From positions 124,001 through 188,000 of the forward strand of contig DBDK01000003.1 of the NCBI GenBank assembly GCA_002293535.1: 64,000 nucleotides of DNA, given 5' to 3'. The translations under genes and the position numbers were made by a program. The notes beneath the pieces are model-generated. The model saw only the letters and a program-made list of their open reading frames with translations, did not search any database and was not told the origin of the DNA. Source of the DNA: Alistipes sp. UBA934. GTDB lineage: Bacteria; Bacteroidota; Bacteroidia; Bacteroidales; Rikenellaceae. Shown here piece after piece: positions 14,839 through 23,932 of this stretch (position 1 is the stretch's first letter; each line of letters opens with the position of its first letter).

Positions 14839-16266
14839 TTATAATTTATAAAATTCTTGCCATTCGAGCCTCGGTGGCGCACCGGCCAACAGGGCGTTTG
14901 CGATCGGATCGCCGGAGATCGTTCCGGTGTGGCGATCGAAAGTGAGTTTGCGACCGAGTCTTTGAGCGATCACGCCCAGACAGAAGACCTGAGCCAAAGG
15001 GCCGTGTATCTCGAACGGCGAGCGGGTACGCTCTTCACCGCGACAGGCCAACAGGAAGTTCTCGTAGTGTGTCGAGGGGCTTGTCGGCACTTCGGGCAGG
15101 CGACCGGCCATCTCTTTTGCCTTTTCTTCTGGTATGATGGACAGCGTGCTGCCGTGCGATCCGCCTTTGAAAATCAAATCCTTAGAGTATATTATCTTAC
15201 CCGGATTGAGCTTGGCCGGTTGGATCGTATTGTTGCCCGACGGTGGAATGTTGGGGTCGAGTTCGCTCACGCCGTAACCTTCGGGCACACTGGGAATGTT
15301 ATCAATGCCGTCGTACCAAGTCACGTCGCAAGGGGGCATCGCACCACGAGCTGCAAAGCGGAAACGCAGCGTCGAAGAGAGCGGAAAAAAGAAGTCGTTG
15401 TGACCCACAAGGCGCAATGGTTCAACCTCGTACGGCAGGCCCAAGTGGAGAAATTCGTGCACCGTATCCAACAGATGGGCTCCCCAATCACCCAACGCAC
15501 CCATCCCGAAATCGTACCAGCTACGCCAGTCTCCGGGGTGATATTTCTTATTAAAGTCGTGCCACATAGCCGTACCCAGCCACGTGTCCCAATCCATATT
15601 CGGTGGAATGGGCTGACCGTCAGGGAATTTATGTGGATTTTGCTCATACACGTGCCAGCGGCGGGCGGAGTTCATATGCGCGGTCACGGCAGTCACGTCC
15701 TTTATGATGCCCGCGTCCTGCCACGCCTTGAACTGAAAATAGTTACCCTCGGAGTGACCCTGATTGCCCACCTGAGTAGCCAGATGTGGGTTGCGGCGCG
15801 CCATCTCCATCATCAAAGCGGCCTCGTGGAACGTGCGTGACATCGGTTTTTCGACATAGACGTGCTTCCCCTGCGACATTGCCAGCATCACGGCGGGAAA
15901 GTGCGAATGATCGGGAATCGCCACCGTGACGGCATCGAACTCGCCCCCGGTCTGGTCGAACATTTGGCGGAAATCGCGGAAACGCTTCGCATTGGGGTGC
16001 GCAGCAAGCGCGTTTTGGCAGAAGTCCGCATCCAGATCGACGTCACACAGCGCCACAATGTCACACAGCCCGGTCTTGCCGAACTCCCTCACCAAGTCCC
16101 AGCCGCGGTTACCTATCCCGATACAGGCGAGGCGAACCTTGTCTGTCGCAACGGTTTTTTTCGCATTTTTCGGCGTCGCACCGAACCCTTCCAACGGCGA
16201 AAGACCTCTCAAGGCCAAGCCTGCCGCAGCGATAGAGCCGGCTTTCAAAAATTCTCTTCGTTTCAT
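14839..16266 (-). CDS. Gfo/Idh/MocA-family oxidoreductase with Tat-type leader
   Basis: 475 residues. The N-terminus [19 protein letters not shown] is a twin-arginine-like export signal. The NAD(P)-binding Rossmann motif ACIGIGNRG is near residue 48, and EKP of the YVEKPMSR motif (about residue 142) supplies the conserved Lys of the family. The C-terminal alpha/beta domain is complete. Its stop is 13 nt before the DUF1080 gene and its start 2 nt after rsmA, so the three genes are one transcript. A periplasmic sugar dehydrogenase acting with DUF1080 is inferred. Confidence 0.9.
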   Translation of the reverse strand: MKRREFLKAGSIAAAGLALRGLSPLEGFGATPKNAKKTVATDKVRLACIGIGNRGWDLVREFGKTGLCDIVALCDVDLDADFCQNALAAHPNAKRFRDFRQMFDQTGGEFDAVTVAIPDHSHFPAVMLAMSQGKHVYVEKPMSRTFHEAALMMEMARRNPHLATQVGNQGHSEGNYFQFKAWQDAGIIKDVTAVTAHMNSARRWHVYEQNPHKFPDGQPIPPNMDWDTWLGTAMWHDFNKKYHPGDWRSWYDFGMGALGDWGAHLLDTVHEFLHLGLPYEVEPLRLVGHNDFFFPLSSTLRFRFAARGAMPPCDVTWYDGIDNIPSVPEGYGVSELDPNIPPSGNNTIQPAKLNPGKIIYSKDLIFKGGSHGSTLSIIPEEKAKEMAGRLPEVPTSPSTHYENFLLACRGEERTRSPFEIHGPLAQVFCLGVIAQRLGRKLTFDRHTGTISGDPIANALLAGAPPRLEWQEFYKL

Positions 16267-16268
16267 AA

Positions 16269-17129
16269 CTATTTTAAGTTTAGGTTGTTCTGTATATAAT
16301 TCGTTAGCTCCACGAATTGCGCTACCGAGAGTTGCTCCGCCCTCAAACTGAAATAAGGATGCTCGGCATCGGGTGGAAGGACACCACCCGCACCGGCGTT
16401 CCGGTCATTGAACGCTGCCCTGATGGCGTTACGCAACATTTTGCGTCGCTGCCCGAAGGATGCCTTAACCACCTTCACGAATAGTTTCTCGTCGCAACCC
16501 AGCTCCTGCACCCCATTCCGCCGTAGCCGAATTACTGCGCTTTTGACCTTGGGCGGTGGTGAAAACACACTTTCGGACACCGTAAAAAGATACTCGATGT
16601 CATACCACGCCTGCAACAACACACTCAGTATGCCATAAGTTCGACTCCCCGGTGGTTCAGCAATTCGTTGAGCCACTTCGCGTTGTACCATCCCCACCAC
16701 CTCCGGCACCAGGTCGCGATTCTCCAGCACTTTGAAAAAGATCTGCGAGGAGATGTTGTATGGAAAATTCCCTACGATCTTCACCCCTGTTGGCCAACGT
16801 TCCCGCAAATCCAGCTTCAGGAAATCACCCTCTATTAGCCGCCCCTCGCCATCATCATCTCCTGCGAATTCCGGAAACCGCTCCTTCATATAGGCTATGC
16901 TTTCGCGATCTATTTCGATGCCCCACAGCGTTATATCGTCCCGCTCAAGCAAAAACTGCGTCAGCACCCCCATCCCGCCGCCGATTTCCAAAACATCATT
17001 CGGAACTTTTCCCGTTTCTGCGTACCCAATAGCCGCCGTGGGCATTCCCACCGCCTCTGCAATTTTTCGCGCAATGTTCAAATCCGTGAGGAAGTGTTGC
17101 CCTAATGATTTTTTTGCCCGGACTTTCAT
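16269..17129 (-). CDS. rsmA: 16S rRNA (adenine1518/1519-N6)-dimethyltransferase
   Basis: 286 residues (KsgA/RsmA). It dimethylates two adjacent adenines in helix 45 of 16S rRNA using S-adenosylmethionine. KKSLGQHFLTD at the N-terminus, the SAM-binding VLEIGGGMGVLT and the catalytic NFPYNIS (about residue 120) are intact. It is first in a three-gene run with the oxidoreductase and DUF1080 genes, an unusual pairing of ribosome maturation with sugar metabolism, probably due only to tight packing. Confidence 0.97.
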   Translation of the reverse strand: MKVRAKKSLGQHFLTDLNIARKIAEAVGMPTAAIGYAETGKVPNDVLEIGGGMGVLTQFLLERDDITLWGIEIDRESIAYMKERFPEFAGDDDGEGRLIEGDFLKLDLRERWPTGVKIVGNFPYNISSQIFFKVLENRDLVPEVVGMVQREVAQRIAEPPGSRTYGILSVLLQAWYDIEYLFTVSESVFSPPPKVKSAVIRLRRNGVQELGCDEKLFVKVVKASFGQRRKMLRNAIRAAFNDRNAGAGGVLPPDAEHPYFSLRAEQLSVAQFVELTNYIQNNLNLK

Positions 17130-17213
17130 AGATTTCCTTGGTTACCTCCCTTCGCTGATCGGCGCCAGCCTTCGGCCGACAAGCCTCGGCTCAGGTCGGT
17201 AAGCCCGCCATTT
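17130..17213 (-). other. Hairpin-rich spacer between recQ and rsmA
   Basis: On the minus strand CCGAC and GTCGG enclose AGCC-GA-GGCT (about 17164-17190), followed by GGCCGAAGGC. No T-run follows, so this is not a standard terminator. It may be an intercistronic RNA hairpin. Confidence 0.35.
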
Positions 17214-19415
17214 TCAGTGGCCTTGTTCGCACATAAATTTAACCCTCACAAGCCTGATCTCCTCTTCGGTGAAATCGCCTCCAAGCTCTTTTTGCGCTAC
17301 CTCAATCGAATCACTCTGAGCATCGTCCCTAAAATAATAATATATCTCCTCGGCCTTGTCTTCGTCCATTACCTCGTCTATGTAGTAGCTGATATTCAGC
17401 CTTGTACCCGAATTCACGATTGCCTCGATTTCCGTGAGAAGCTCCTCGAAATCGAGGTCTTTGGCGCGGGCGATGTCGGTGAAGTCCATCTTTCGGTCGA
17501 TGCACTGAATGATATAAACCTTGTTCGCGCTGCGGTTGGCCACTCCCTTGACCACCATATCTTGTGGGCGAACTATTTCTTTTTCAACCACATAACGCGC
17601 AATGAGTTCCACAAAAGGCTGACCGAATTTCTTGGCCTTGCCTGCCCCCACGCCACTGATGTTCTGCATCTCCTCGATCGTGACGGGATAGTGCACAGAC
17701 ATATCCTCCAGCGAGGGATCCTGAAACACCACGAACGGCGGCAGTGAGTGTTGCTTGGCTACCTTGCGGCGTAAATCTTTGAGCATCAAGAACAATTCCT
17801 CGTCCGCCGCACTACCTCCCTTGCTACCCGAAATAGTAGCGCCGTCTTCGTCGTCATCGCCCGAAGCGTCGTAATTGTGGTCGAGAGTAACGGTCACAGG
17901 GAATGGATGTTCGATGAACGAAAGGCCCTGAGAATTCACCGTCAGTAATCCGTAATTCTCAATGTTCTTGTCTATCAGTCCCAGTATCAGTCCCTGACGG
18001 ATCACCGTGCCCCAGTAGCGGTCGTCGTGATCGGAACCCGCCCCGAACTGCTCGATCTTGTGGTGACGATAGCTCTTAATTATCGTGGTGGCTTTCCCCG
18101 TCAGCAGATTCTCCAGATAGTCTATCTTGAACTTGTCGCCGATCACCTGCAAGGTCTCAAGCACGAGTTGCATATCTGCCGTCGCATCGACCTTAGGTCT
18201 GGGATTCAGACAGTTGTCGCACGCACCACAATCGTCCAACGGATAGGTCTCGCCGAAGTAATTCAACAGCGTTTTGCGCCGACAAACCGACGATTCGGCA
18301 TACGAAACGGTCTCCTGCAACAGCATCTTGCCTATCTCCTGTTCGTTGATCGGCTTGCCCTGCATAAACTTTTCGAGCTTCTGAATGTCCTTATAGCTGT
18401 AGAACGTAATGCACTGACCCTCACCGCCATCTCGACCAGCACGACCTGTCTCCTGATAGTATCCTTCGAGACTCTTGGGAATGTCGTAGTGGATAACGTA
18501 ACGCACATCGGGTTTGTCGATCCCCATCCCGAAAGCTATGGTAGCCACGATAACATCGACATTTTCGTGAAGGAAGTCGTCCTGATTACGTGCCCGCGTA
18601 ACTGCATCGAGACCGGCGTGATAGGCGTGTGCCTTGATGCCATTTGCCAGCAGCAGTTCGGCCAGTTCTTCGACTTTTTTGCGACTCAAACAGTAGATGA
18701 TCCCCGATTTGCCCTCTCGTGCCTTTATGAAACGGATTATCTCGCGCACCTCATCCACCTTGGGACGGATCTCATAGTAGAGATTGGGGCGGTTGAAAGA
18801 CGAACGATAGACCGCAGCATCCTGCATACCGAGGTTTTTCTGAATATCCATCTGCACCTTGGGAGTGGCGGTGGCAGTAAGCGCAATGATCGGCGCCGAA
18901 CCTATGTCGTTGATAATAGGGCGGATACGGCGATATTCAGGACGGAAGTCGTGACCCCACTCGGAGATACAGTGCGCCTCGTCGATGGCAAAGAACGAAA
19001 TTTTAATCCTTCGCAGGAACGACACATTATCCTCTTTGGTAAGCGATTCAGGTGCAAAGTACAGCAACTTTGTCTTGCCCGCCAACACATCGTCACGCAC
19101 CTGCTGGATGGCATTTTTGCTGAGCGATGAGTTCAGAAAATGGGCCACACCGTCGGTTTCGGAGAAGGCGCGCATCGAGTCCACCTGGTTCTTCATCAGT
19201 GCGATCAGCGGCGAGATCACGATCGCCACCCCTTCGCTCATCAGTGCCGGTAGTTGATAACAAAGCGACTTTCCTCCCCCCGTAGGCATCAACACGAAAG
19301 TATCGCGACCCTCCAAGACGTTGCGGATAACCTCCAGTTGATTCCCCTTGAACGCAGTAAAGCCGAAGTACTCCTTCAGCTTATCCAGAATCTGTTTGTC
19401 GAGTTGTGCGCTCAT
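17214..19415 (-). CDS. recQ: ATP-dependent DNA helicase RecQ
   Basis: 733 residues from the ATG at 19415 (MSAQLDKQILDKLKEYFG). The 3'-5' helicase core has Walker A in MPTGGGKS and the DEAH box in AIDEAHCISEWGHDF. The RQC region has the zinc cysteines (CGACDNC), then an acidic linker, an HRDC domain (about 535-610) and a further C-terminal helical tail seen in Bacteroidota RecQ. It acts in recombination and fork repair. The 21 codons upstream of 19415 lie over the promoter and are excluded. Confidence 0.96.
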   Translation of the reverse strand: MSAQLDKQILDKLKEYFGFTAFKGNQLEVIRNVLEGRDTFVLMPTGGGKSLCYQLPALMSEGVAIVISPLIALMKNQVDSMRAFSETDGVAHFLNSSLSKNAIQQVRDDVLAGKTKLLYFAPESLTKEDNVSFLRRIKISFFAIDEAHCISEWGHDFRPEYRRIRPIINDIGSAPIIALTATATPKVQMDIQKNLGMQDAAVYRSSFNRPNLYYEIRPKVDEVREIIRFIKAREGKSGIIYCLSRKKVEELAELLLANGIKAHAYHAGLDAVTRARNQDDFLHENVDVIVATIAFGMGIDKPDVRYVIHYDIPKSLEGYYQETGRAGRDGGEGQCITFYSYKDIQKLEKFMQGKPINEQEIGKMLLQETVSYAESSVCRRKTLLNYFGETYPLDDCGACDNCLNPRPKVDATADMQLVLETLQVIGDKFKIDYLENLLTGKATTIIKSYRHHKIEQFGAGSDHDDRYWGTVIRQGLILGLIDKNIENYGLLTVNSQGLSFIEHPFPVTVTLDHNYDASGDDDEDGATISGSKGGSAADEELFLMLKDLRRKVAKQHSLPPFVVFQDPSLEDMSVHYPVTIEEMQNISGVGAGKAKKFGQPFVELIARYVVEKEIVRPQDMVVKGVANRSANKVYIIQCIDRKMDFTDIARAKDLDFEELLTEIEAIVNSGTRLNISYYIDEVMDEDKAEEIYYYFRDDAQSDSIEVAQKELGGDFTEEEIRLVRVKFMCEQGH

Positions 19416-19424
19416 TTTAGTGAT

Positions 19425-19432
19425 TAAAGATA
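19425..19432 (-). promoter_or_regulatory. recQ promoter -7 box
   Basis: TATCTTTA on the minus strand, about 10 nt before the recQ ATG; one mismatch to TAnnTTTG. Confidence 0.45.
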
Positions 19433-19453
19433 TATATATTTTCCGAAAATCCG

Positions 19454-19461
19454 TATCTTTA
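19454..19461 (+). promoter_or_regulatory. lptB promoter -7 box
   Basis: TATCTTTA, 19 nt before the lptB ATG, divergent from the recQ box. Confidence 0.45.
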
Positions 19462-19480
19462 CGCAAAATAATTTGCAAAG

Positions 19481-20218
19481 ATGCGGCTATATACCAAGGA
19501 TCTGGTCAAGCAGTACAAAGCACGGCGCGTGGTCGATCACGTCTCCATAGAGGTCAATCAGGGCGAGATCGTAGGATTGCTTGGACCCAACGGTGCTGGC
19601 AAAACCACCACTTTTTATATGATCGTGGGGCTGATCAAACCTAACGAAGGTTCCATTTTTTTGGAGAACAACGAGGGGGTTTCGACCGAGATCACCAAGT
19701 TGCCGGTTTACAGGCGCGCCCAAATGGGTGTGGGATATTTAGCACAGGAGGCGTCGGTTTTCCGCCGTCTGAGCGTGGAAGACAATATCCGTGCCGTGCT
19801 CGAAATGACCGACTTTACTCCTGAATATCAAAAGGAAAGATTAGAGGCGCTCATCGCCGAGTTCGGTTTGGGAAGGGTGCGTAAATCTCTCGGCATTCAG
19901 CTTTCCGGGGGTGAGCGGCGCCGGTGCGAAATCGCGCGTGCAGTGGCCATCAATCCCGCATTCATCCTGCTCGACGAACCCTTCGCAGGAGTCGATCCGA
20001 TCGCCGTCGAGGACATCCAAAGCATCGTTCGCAGCCTTAAGGGGCGTGGTATCGGCGTGATAATCACCGACCACAACGTCCACGAGACACTCTCCATCAC
20101 CGACCGAACCTACCTGCTGTTCGAGGGTAAGATCCTCAAAGCCGGAACTGCCGAAGAGCTTGCCGCCGACCCCAAAGTTCGCGAGGTTTACCTCGGCAAA
20201 GACTTTACACTAAGATAA
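19481..20218 (+). CDS. lptB: LPS export ABC transporter ATP-binding protein
   Basis: 245 residues. LptB is the ATPase of the LptB2FG complex that extracts LPS from the inner membrane. Walker [13 protein letters not shown] (about residue 30), the Q-loop in YLAQEAS, signature LSGGERRR, Walker [13 protein letters not shown] and the H-loop DHNVHET are all present. The TAA stop runs directly into an NADG element; aroA follows after 22 nt. Confidence 0.95.
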   Translation: MRLYTKDLVKQYKARRVVDHVSIEVNQGEIVGLLGPNGAGKTTTFYMIVGLIKPNEGSIFLENNEGVSTEITKLPVYRRAQMGVGYLAQEASVFRRLSVEDNIRAVLEMTDFTPEYQKERLEALIAEFGLGRVRKSLGIQLSGGERRRCEIARAVAINPAFILLDEPFAGVDPIAVEDIQSIVRSLKGRGIGVIITDHNVHETLSITDRTYLLFEGKILKAGTAEELAADPKVREVYLGKDFTLR

Positions 20219-20243
20219 GCCGGAACACCGGCAGCGAATTATG
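20219..20243 (+). repeat. NADG half-element between lptB and aroA
   Basis: GCCGGAACACCGGCAGCGAA starts at the base after the lptB stop codon. The stem GCCGG/CCGGC shows a T-A to C-G compensatory change relative to GTCGG/CCGAC. The 3' half is absent and the aroA ATG lies at its end. Confidence 0.75.
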
Positions 20244-21503
20244 GAAAAAACCATCATACCCGGAGCCGTGGAGGGCGAAGTCGATCCTCCGAGTTCCAAA
20301 AGTTACGCCCAAAGGGCCATTGCTGCAGCATATTTAGCAGACTTGTCATCCGGAGGTTCGGCGCTGAATAATAAAATCGCCGACGGCGTTCCGACCGATA
20401 CAGCCTCTGATGATACCATCTCCGCCTTACGGGTCGTCGAGGCGCTCAGTAGCGGTGCCAACGTGCTGAACATAGGCGAATCTGGCCTTTCTGCGCGCCT
20501 TTTTACACCCATCGCTGCCCTAAGCGACCGCCCTATAACCATCACCGGCCACGGAACCATCCTTGAACGCCCTATGACGATGATGATCGAGCCTCTGCGT
20601 GCGCTCGGTGTCGAAGTGACTGACAGTGAGGGTTATCTGCCCATAACAGTGCACGGCCCAATGAGGGGTGGAGTCGTGGAGATCGACGGCAGTGTATCTT
20701 CGCAATTCCTCACCGGCCTATTGATGGCACTGCCGCTCGCCCAGGCCGATACCACGATTCGAGTCGCCGGCCTGAAAAGCATACCCTACATAAATATGAC
20801 CCTCGATGTGATGGACGCTTTCGGGATCGACATCGACCATCGCGACTACGAGGAATTTTATGTGCCTGGCAGTCAAAAGTATATCCCTTGCGACTACACC
20901 ATCGAGGGAGACTGGAGCGCCGCGTCGTGTCTGCTCGTTGCTGGCGCCATCGCCGGCAGCATTGTCGTCAAGAACCTAAGAGCAACTTCCCTGCAGGCAG
21001 ATGTTGCGGTCATCGAAGCTCTCTCACGAGCAGGTGCACGCATTGAGCAATCACCCGACAGTGTGCGAGTTTCACGTCCGAGTGGTGGCCTGCACTCTTT
21101 CGAGTTCAATGCAACCGATTGCCCCGACCTTTTTCCGGCTCTGGCTGCATTAGCAGCCAACTGCGAAGGCGTCTCCACCATCATCGGAACCAACCGTCTC
21201 ACACATAAGGAATGCAACCGCGCCGAAGCTATATATGAAGAATTCAGCAAGTTAGGCATCGACGTAGATATTTCCGAACCAGATATTATGCGCATCACCG
21301 GCAGCAACACCCGTGGCGAATCGGCAAAAGAGTTCTCGTACCGGCAGCCCGTCAAAGTGTGGTCACACGGCGATCACCGAATGGCTATGTCGTTGGCTGT
21401 TACTGCATTGAATGCAGTGACACCGGTCGTTATCACAGGTGCCGAGTGCGTCTCCAAATCTTATGCGAGCTTTTGGGAAGATTTTGAAAAACTAATAGTA
21501 TGA
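20241..21503 (+). CDS. aroA: 3-phosphoshikimate 1-carboxyvinyltransferase (EPSP synthase), with two repeat-derived insertions
   Basis: 420 residues. It joins PEP to shikimate-3-phosphate in aromatic amino-acid synthesis. The substrate-binding SSKSYAQRAI (about 18-27), GESGLSARLF and GDHRMAMSLA motifs are intact. Two stretches not expected in the family carry NADG elements. Residues about 41-54 (ALNNKIADGVPTDT) have the element on the opposite strand. Residues about 355-365 (GSNTRGESAKE) have it in the gene's direction, just before the GDHR motif. It overlaps aroC by ATGA. Confidence 0.93.
   Translation: MEKTIIPGAVEGEVDPPSSKSYAQRAIAAAYLADLSSGGSALNNKIADGVPTDTASDDTISALRVVEALSSGANVLNIGESGLSARLFTPIAALSDRPITITGHGTILERPMTMMIEPLRALGVEVTDSEGYLPITVHGPMRGGVVEIDGSVSSQFLTGLLMALPLAQADTTIRVAGLKSIPYINMTLDVMDAFGIDIDHRDYEEFYVPGSQKYIPCDYTIEGDWSAASCLLVAGAIAGSIVVKNLRATSLQADVAVIEALSRAGARIEQSPDSVRVSRPSGGLHSFEFNATDCPDLFPALAALAANCEGVSTIIGTNRLTHKECNRAEAIYEEFSKLGIDVDISEPDIMRITGSNTRGESAKEFSYRQPVKVWSHGDHRMAMSLAVTALNAVTPVVITGAECVSKSYASFWEDFEKLIV
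20371..20398 (-). repeat. NADG element inside aroA, antisense
   Basis: Read on the minus strand this is GGTCGGAACGCCGTCGGCGA followed by TTTTATTATTC. It is the only clear copy placed against the direction of its host gene, and it is open in that frame too (KIADGVPTD). Confidence 0.85.
21302..21328 (+). repeat. Decayed NADG element inside aroA, sense
   Basis: AACACC then GGCGAATCGGC match the yidC copy base for base; the protein SNTRGESA parallels RNTDGESA of YidC. Confidence 0.5.
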
Positions 21504-22483
21504 ATCAATTCGGACGATATTTCAGAGTGACCATTTTCGGCGAATCCCACGGCGAGGCGTTGGGCGTCATCGTTGATGGCATAAAAGCAGGAATGTCACT
21601 GACTTTGGGCGACTTCGAGGGTGATCTTGCTCGCCGACGTTCGGGGGCACCGGGCACGACTCCGCGTCACGAGAGCGATCTGCCCCAGATCGTTTCGGGA
21701 GTTTTCGAAGGCCATACTACCGGCGCACCTGTCGCGATTTTGTTCCGTAACGAGAATACTCGTTCCAGCGATTACGCCAAACTAATCGACCATCCGCGCC
21801 CCTCTCACGCTGACTGGGTGGCCGCACAACGTTTCGAACAATATAACGACCCGCGTGGCGGGGGTCATTTTTCGGGCAGGGTGACCTTGGGGTTGGTAGC
21901 AGCAGGCGTCATCGCCAAAAAGCAGAGCTCAAGTATCAGTATTTCTTCCGAAATAATCGAACTGGGTGGCAGTCGCAATACTACTGATTTTGAACAGATT
22001 ATCTCCAACGCCGTGCGCGATGGCGATTCAGTGGGCGGCGTTATCGAATGTCGCGCAGATGGCGTGCCGATAGGTCTCGGCGAGCCGTTCTTCGACTCGG
22101 TGGAGAGCATTGTCAGCCATCTGATGTTCTCTATTCCAGGAGTTAAAGGTGTCGAGTTCGGTAGCGGTTTTGCCGGCGCACGCTTGCGTGGCTCCGAGAA
22201 TAACGATCCGATTATCGATGCTCGCGGCACCACTGCAACCAACAATTCCGGCGGCATCAACGGCGGACTAACCAATGGTAATCAGATAGTTGTGCGCATT
22301 GCAGTGAAGCCAACGGCAAGTATAGAGCGTACTCAGCAGACCTTTAATTTCGCCAACCGCCGTATCGAACCTCTCACGATTGGCGGCCGTCACGATGCTT
22401 GCATCGCTCTGCGAGCAGCGGTAGTTGCCGAAGCCGCTCTGGCAATCGCCCTAACGGATCTCCTTCAACACACCCAAAAGTAG
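21500..22483 (+). CDS. aroC: Chorismate synthase
   Basis: 327 residues, shorter than the usual 350-360. It makes chorismate from EPSP using reduced FMN. FGESHGEALG at the N-terminus, the RRRSGAPGTTPRHESD segment, RPSHAD and the NNSGGINGG loop with RHDACIALRA near the C-terminus mark the family. It is coupled to aroA by ATGA. The last 33 nt overlap the convergent pepD. Confidence 0.95.
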   Translation: MNQFGRYFRVTIFGESHGEALGVIVDGIKAGMSLTLGDFEGDLARRRSGAPGTTPRHESDLPQIVSGVFEGHTTGAPVAILFRNENTRSSDYAKLIDHPRPSHADWVAAQRFEQYNDPRGGGHFSGRVTLGLVAAGVIAKKQSSSISISSEIIELGGSRNTTDFEQIISNAVRDGDSVGGVIECRADGVPIGLGEPFFDSVESIVSHLMFSIPGVKGVEFGSGFAGARLRGSENNDPIIDARGTTATNNSGGINGGLTNGNQIVVRIAVKPTASIERTQQTFNFANRRIEPLTIGGRHDACIALRAAVVAEAALAIALTDLLQHTQK

Positions 22484-23932
22484 GCGCCAAAATTTATCAA
22501 CGCTCTGAATCTCAAGACGTTCATCGGGCGAATGGGCGCCAAGAATTGTGGGGCCGAACGAAACCATATCGAGCTGTGGATATTTCTCCAAAAACAGTCC
22601 GCATTCCAATCCGGCGTGTATTGCCCGAACCTTTATCTGTTCGCCAAACAGCTGAGTGTAAGCCTTTTTTGTGATTTCCAACAGACGTGATTGCAGATTC
22701 GGAGCCCAGCCCGGATAGCCTTCCGAGTGTTCGACTCGCGCCCCTGCCAACGCAAATACCGCCTCCACAGCTGCCGCCGTAGCACGCTTTGCACTCTCGA
22801 CCGACGAACGCTGCGAAGTAGTCACAACAATCTGTGAATCAGTCATTTTCACAGACGCAAGATTCGTCGAAGTCTCCACCAGACCCGGCATTGCAAAACT
22901 CATCGCCTGCACCCCATTCGACACGCCGACAAGAGCAGAAATCAATCGACGAGAGGCGTCCGCATCGATCACGTTTCGAGGCGCAGTCACGGTCGGCGTG
23001 CTCACAGCCACAACAACCCCCGCATCGGTATATTGCAATTCGCCGGCAATATCGGCAGCGAATTTCTTAATAAACTGCGAAAAATCCGACGCCTTACCTT
23101 CTGGAACAGCCACCACAGCCCTCGCCTCACGTGGAATTGCATTACGCAGGTTCCCACCTCCTATTTCGCTCAGTTTCAGGTCATAATTAGTCAAACCCAC
23201 CCACAATGCACGAGCAAGGATCTTGTTAGAATTCCCACGCCCTTTCTCGATATCATCACCACTATGGCCACCCTTTAGACCCGAAACCAAAATCTCAAAA
23301 AACCTGTACCCGGCAGCTACCGGCTCGGTCGAATAAGGAAAATAAGCCAGCGTATCGACCCCGCCTGCACAACCGATGAACACTTCGCCTTCATCCTCCG
23401 AGTCGAGATTGATCAGGTATTTGCCCGTGATCATCGGTGGGCCGTCGGTGCCATCTGCTCTTCGACCCAGGTTAAACGCGCCCGTCAGACCCGTCTCCTC
23501 ATCGACCGTAAAGAGCGCCTCCAGCGGGCCGTGAACTGCCTCTTTATCAATCAACAATGCCAGCACAGCCGCCATCCCCAACCCATTATCCGCACCGAGC
23601 GTCGTCCCCTTGGCACGCATCCAGCCATCTGCCACATAGGTTTGAATCGCGTCGTGCTCGAAATCGAACGGAGCTCCCTCAGAGTTGCGGGCCTCGCTGT
23701 TTTTCTCGCAAACCATATCGACGTGGTTCTGCAAAACGACGGTTGGGCGATCTTCCATTTCAGACGTCGCAGGCTTGATCATCACGATGTTACCTATTGC
23801 ATCCTTACGATAATCCAAGTTATGTTCTTTTGCAAAATTTTCGAGAAAGGCGATAATTTTGCCCTCCTTTTTCGAGGGTCGGGGCACACGCGTGATTTCA
23901 TCGAAAATACTCCAAACTAATTTATTTTCCAT
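22451..23932 (-). CDS. pepD: Aminoacyl-histidine dipeptidase (first of two)
   Basis: 493 residues, an M20 metallopeptidase that splits Xaa-His dipeptides. Metal ligands are seen in LQNHVDMV (His/Asp), TTLGADNGLG, TVDEETGLTG (catalytic and bridging acids) and LINLDSED. IHAGLECG near the C-terminus is typical. Between the glutamate motif and LINLDSE the sequence LGRRADGTDGPPMITGK is several residues longer than the paralogue at 25919-27436, and resembles a worn NADG element. The start overlaps the dsbD stop by 11 nt. Confidence 0.95.
   Translation of the reverse strand: MENKLVWSIFDEITRVPRPSKKEGKIIAFLENFAKEHNLDYRKDAIGNIVMIKPATSEMEDRPTVVLQNHVDMVCEKNSEARNSEGAPFDFEHDAIQTYVADGWMRAKGTTLGADNGLGMAAVLALLIDKEAVHGPLEALFTVDEETGLTGAFNLGRRADGTDGPPMITGKYLINLDSEDEGEVFIGCAGGVDTLAYFPYSTEPVAAGYRFFEILVSGLKGGHSGDDIEKGRGNSNKILARALWVGLTNYDLKLSEIGGGNLRNAIPREARAVVAVPEGKASDFSQFIKKFAADIAGELQYTDAGVVVAVSTPTVTAPRNVIDADASRRLISALVGVSNGVQAMSFAMPGLVETSTNLASVKMTDSQIVVTTSQRSSVESAKRATAAAVEAVFALAGARVEHSEGYPGWAPNLQSRLLEITKKAYTQLFGEQIKVRAIHAGLECGLFLEKYPQLDMVSFGPTILGAHSPDERLEIQSVDKFWRLLLGVLKEIR
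23437..23470 (-). repeat. Probable decayed NADG element inside pepD
   Basis: Minus-strand GGTCGAAGAGCAGATGGC matches GGTCGGAACGCCGACGGC with four changes; it encodes GRRADG in frame 1 at residues about 155-160. Confidence 0.4.
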
